NCBI RefSeq assembly: GCF_000420465.1
Contig: NZ_ATUZ01000011.1
Span: 372,001-436,000, forward strand
Direction of reading: 5' to 3'
Source: Desulfovibrio desulfuricans DSM 642
GTDB taxonomy: Bacteria > Desulfobacterota > Desulfovibrionia > Desulfovibrionales > Desulfovibrionaceae
DNA length: 64,000 nucleotides
In this document: piece after piece, positions 63,407-64,000 of the stretch
Position numbering within the stretch: position 1 is the first letter of the stretch
Layout: every line of letters starts with the position of its first letter
Program-made: the position numbers and the translations under genes
The notes under the pieces: model-generated
Databases searched by the model: none
Told to the model about the DNA's origin: nothing
The model's input: only the letters and a program-made list of their open reading frames with translations

Positions 63407-64000
63407 ATGCGTAATCATCTGACCCGCCAACAACTCGAAGGCCTGACCCTGTGCTGGGAACAGTGGGAGGCCGAGGCCGCAACCCGCACGCAAAAAAACA
63501 TGCGGGCGCGTCTGCACCTGATTTTTTTGCTGATGCGCTACGGCGGCTTGCGGCTGGGCGAAGTGCTGGCGCTGGAGCCTCGTTCCTCCATAGACACCGT
63601 CACTGGCATGCTGCGCGTTTCTGGCTCCAACGCGCGCGAAATTCTGCTGCCTGTGAGCGCCATGCGCAATATCCGGCGCATTCTTGGCCTGCCGCAGGCG
63701 GCGGAGCCTGATTTTTTGCAGTTTGATCAGAGCTTTCTGCGCAAGAAATTTTACGCAGTGGGCAGCTTGATGGGTCTGCCTTCTGCCTGCGTGGGGCCTC
63801 GCGCCATACGTTACTCGCGCGGGCTTGAGCTGCTGGAACTGCATGTGCCCATGCCGTTGGTACTCAAATTTCTTGGGCAGCAGGATGCTGACCAACTGCT
63901 GGCCTTTCTGAACTTTTCTGACGGCGAGGCGCGCAAACTGCTGACCACGCAGGCTCAAGGAAAAGACACCTCGGCAAGCGCCTGCCACGGCGGCGAAGCC
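63407..64000 (+). CDS. tunR: TunR-type tungstate/molybdate-responsive regulator (3' end outside window)
   Basis: 198 residues are visible and the frame is open to the window edge. The visible part resembles a tyrosine recombinase catalytic domain: LIFLLMRYGGLRLGEVLALEP is the box I region with its Arg, and GPRAIRYSRGLELLELHV stands where box II HxLRHxxA is expected, with the first His lost. In sulfate-reducing deltaproteobacteria this XerC/XerD-like domain is used for DNA binding in the TunR family, whose C terminus holds Mop/ModE-like oxyanion-binding domains; those would lie to the right. TunR is known to regulate modABC and related genes. Confidence 0.75.
   Translation, partial: MRNHLTRQQLEGLTLCWEQWEAEAATRTQKNMRARLHLIFLLMRYGGLRLGEVLALEPRSSIDTVTGMLRVSGSNAREILLPVSAMRNIRRILGLPQAAEPDFLQFDQSFLRKKFYAVGSLMGLPSACVGPRAIRYSRGLELLELHVPMPLVLKFLGQQDADQLLAFLNFSDGEARKLLTTQAQGKDTSASACHGGEA

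Overview
The window reads as chromosome of a Desulfovibrio-type sulfate-reducing bacterium, close to the D. desulfuricans group. The evidence is a nine-heme cytochrome operon (nhcABCD), a selenocysteine-containing periplasmic formate dehydrogenase with an associated tetraheme cytochrome c3, and a TunR-type tungstate/molybdate regulator of the kind known from sulfate-reducing deltaproteobacteria. A single-subunit PglB oligosaccharyltransferase and moderately high G+C coding sequence agree with this. No rRNA, tRNA, CRISPR array, prophage or intact insertion sequence was found.

Layout. 1-9.4 kb: the C-terminal part of a PglB oligosaccharyltransferase, then rlmH and tsaC, a methyltransferase/MarR pair with its own operators, and a Nudix-ubiD-nadE-glpX run. 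9.7-16.2 kb: a leftward cluster of a GT39-like membrane protein, a GH13-like lipoprotein, mazG, cvpA and a transglutaminase-like gene. 16.3-26.5 kb: a rightward molybdenum/tungsten and formate region with mobA, an FmdE-MoeA fusion, a TetR operon, Sec-dependent fdhA, fdhB, fdhE and a tetraheme cytochrome c3. 26.8-34.5 kb: leftward cheZ, ileS-lspA-(PLDc_N)-cpoB, hypC, a FemX-like gene and rnk. 35-38.5 kb: leftward nhcABCD. 38.8-43.2 kb: leftward B3/B4 protein, miaA, coaD, rsmD and a beta-CASP nuclease. 43.5-48.1 kb: rightward LOG protein, tadA, a membrane aminopropyltransferase-like protein, two small unknowns, a non-coding stretch with strong hairpins, and an RRM protein. 48.2-56.4 kb: leftward kdpABCDE. 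56.6-59.4 kb: rightward arsR-arsM-arsC-acr3. 59.5-64 kb: a TonB_C-like lipoprotein, an SQR plus DUF1641 pair in AT-rich surroundings, another lipoprotein, and the start of tunR running off the right edge.

How the genes fit together. Formate oxidation by FdhAB in the periplasm would feed the tetraheme c3 and then membrane complexes such as Nhc, whose NhcA-NhcB-NhcC-NhcD set links periplasmic cytochromes to the membrane quinone pool. MobA, the FmdE-MoeA fusion and FdhE supply or install the Mo/W-bis-MGD cofactor, and TunR at the right edge probably senses the same metals. PglB may glycosylate exported proteins; NhcA carries two N-X-T sequons.

The less routine observations are: two MarR boxes around marR; a TetR operator whose core recurs 16 kb away before the methyltransferase; a degenerate GH13/GT39 gene pair; a structured non-coding region at 47.0-47.2 kb with a perfect 15-bp hairpin; a possible leaderless arsR; and a recombinase-derived regulator (TunR). 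No clearly unprecedented multi-gene system was found.
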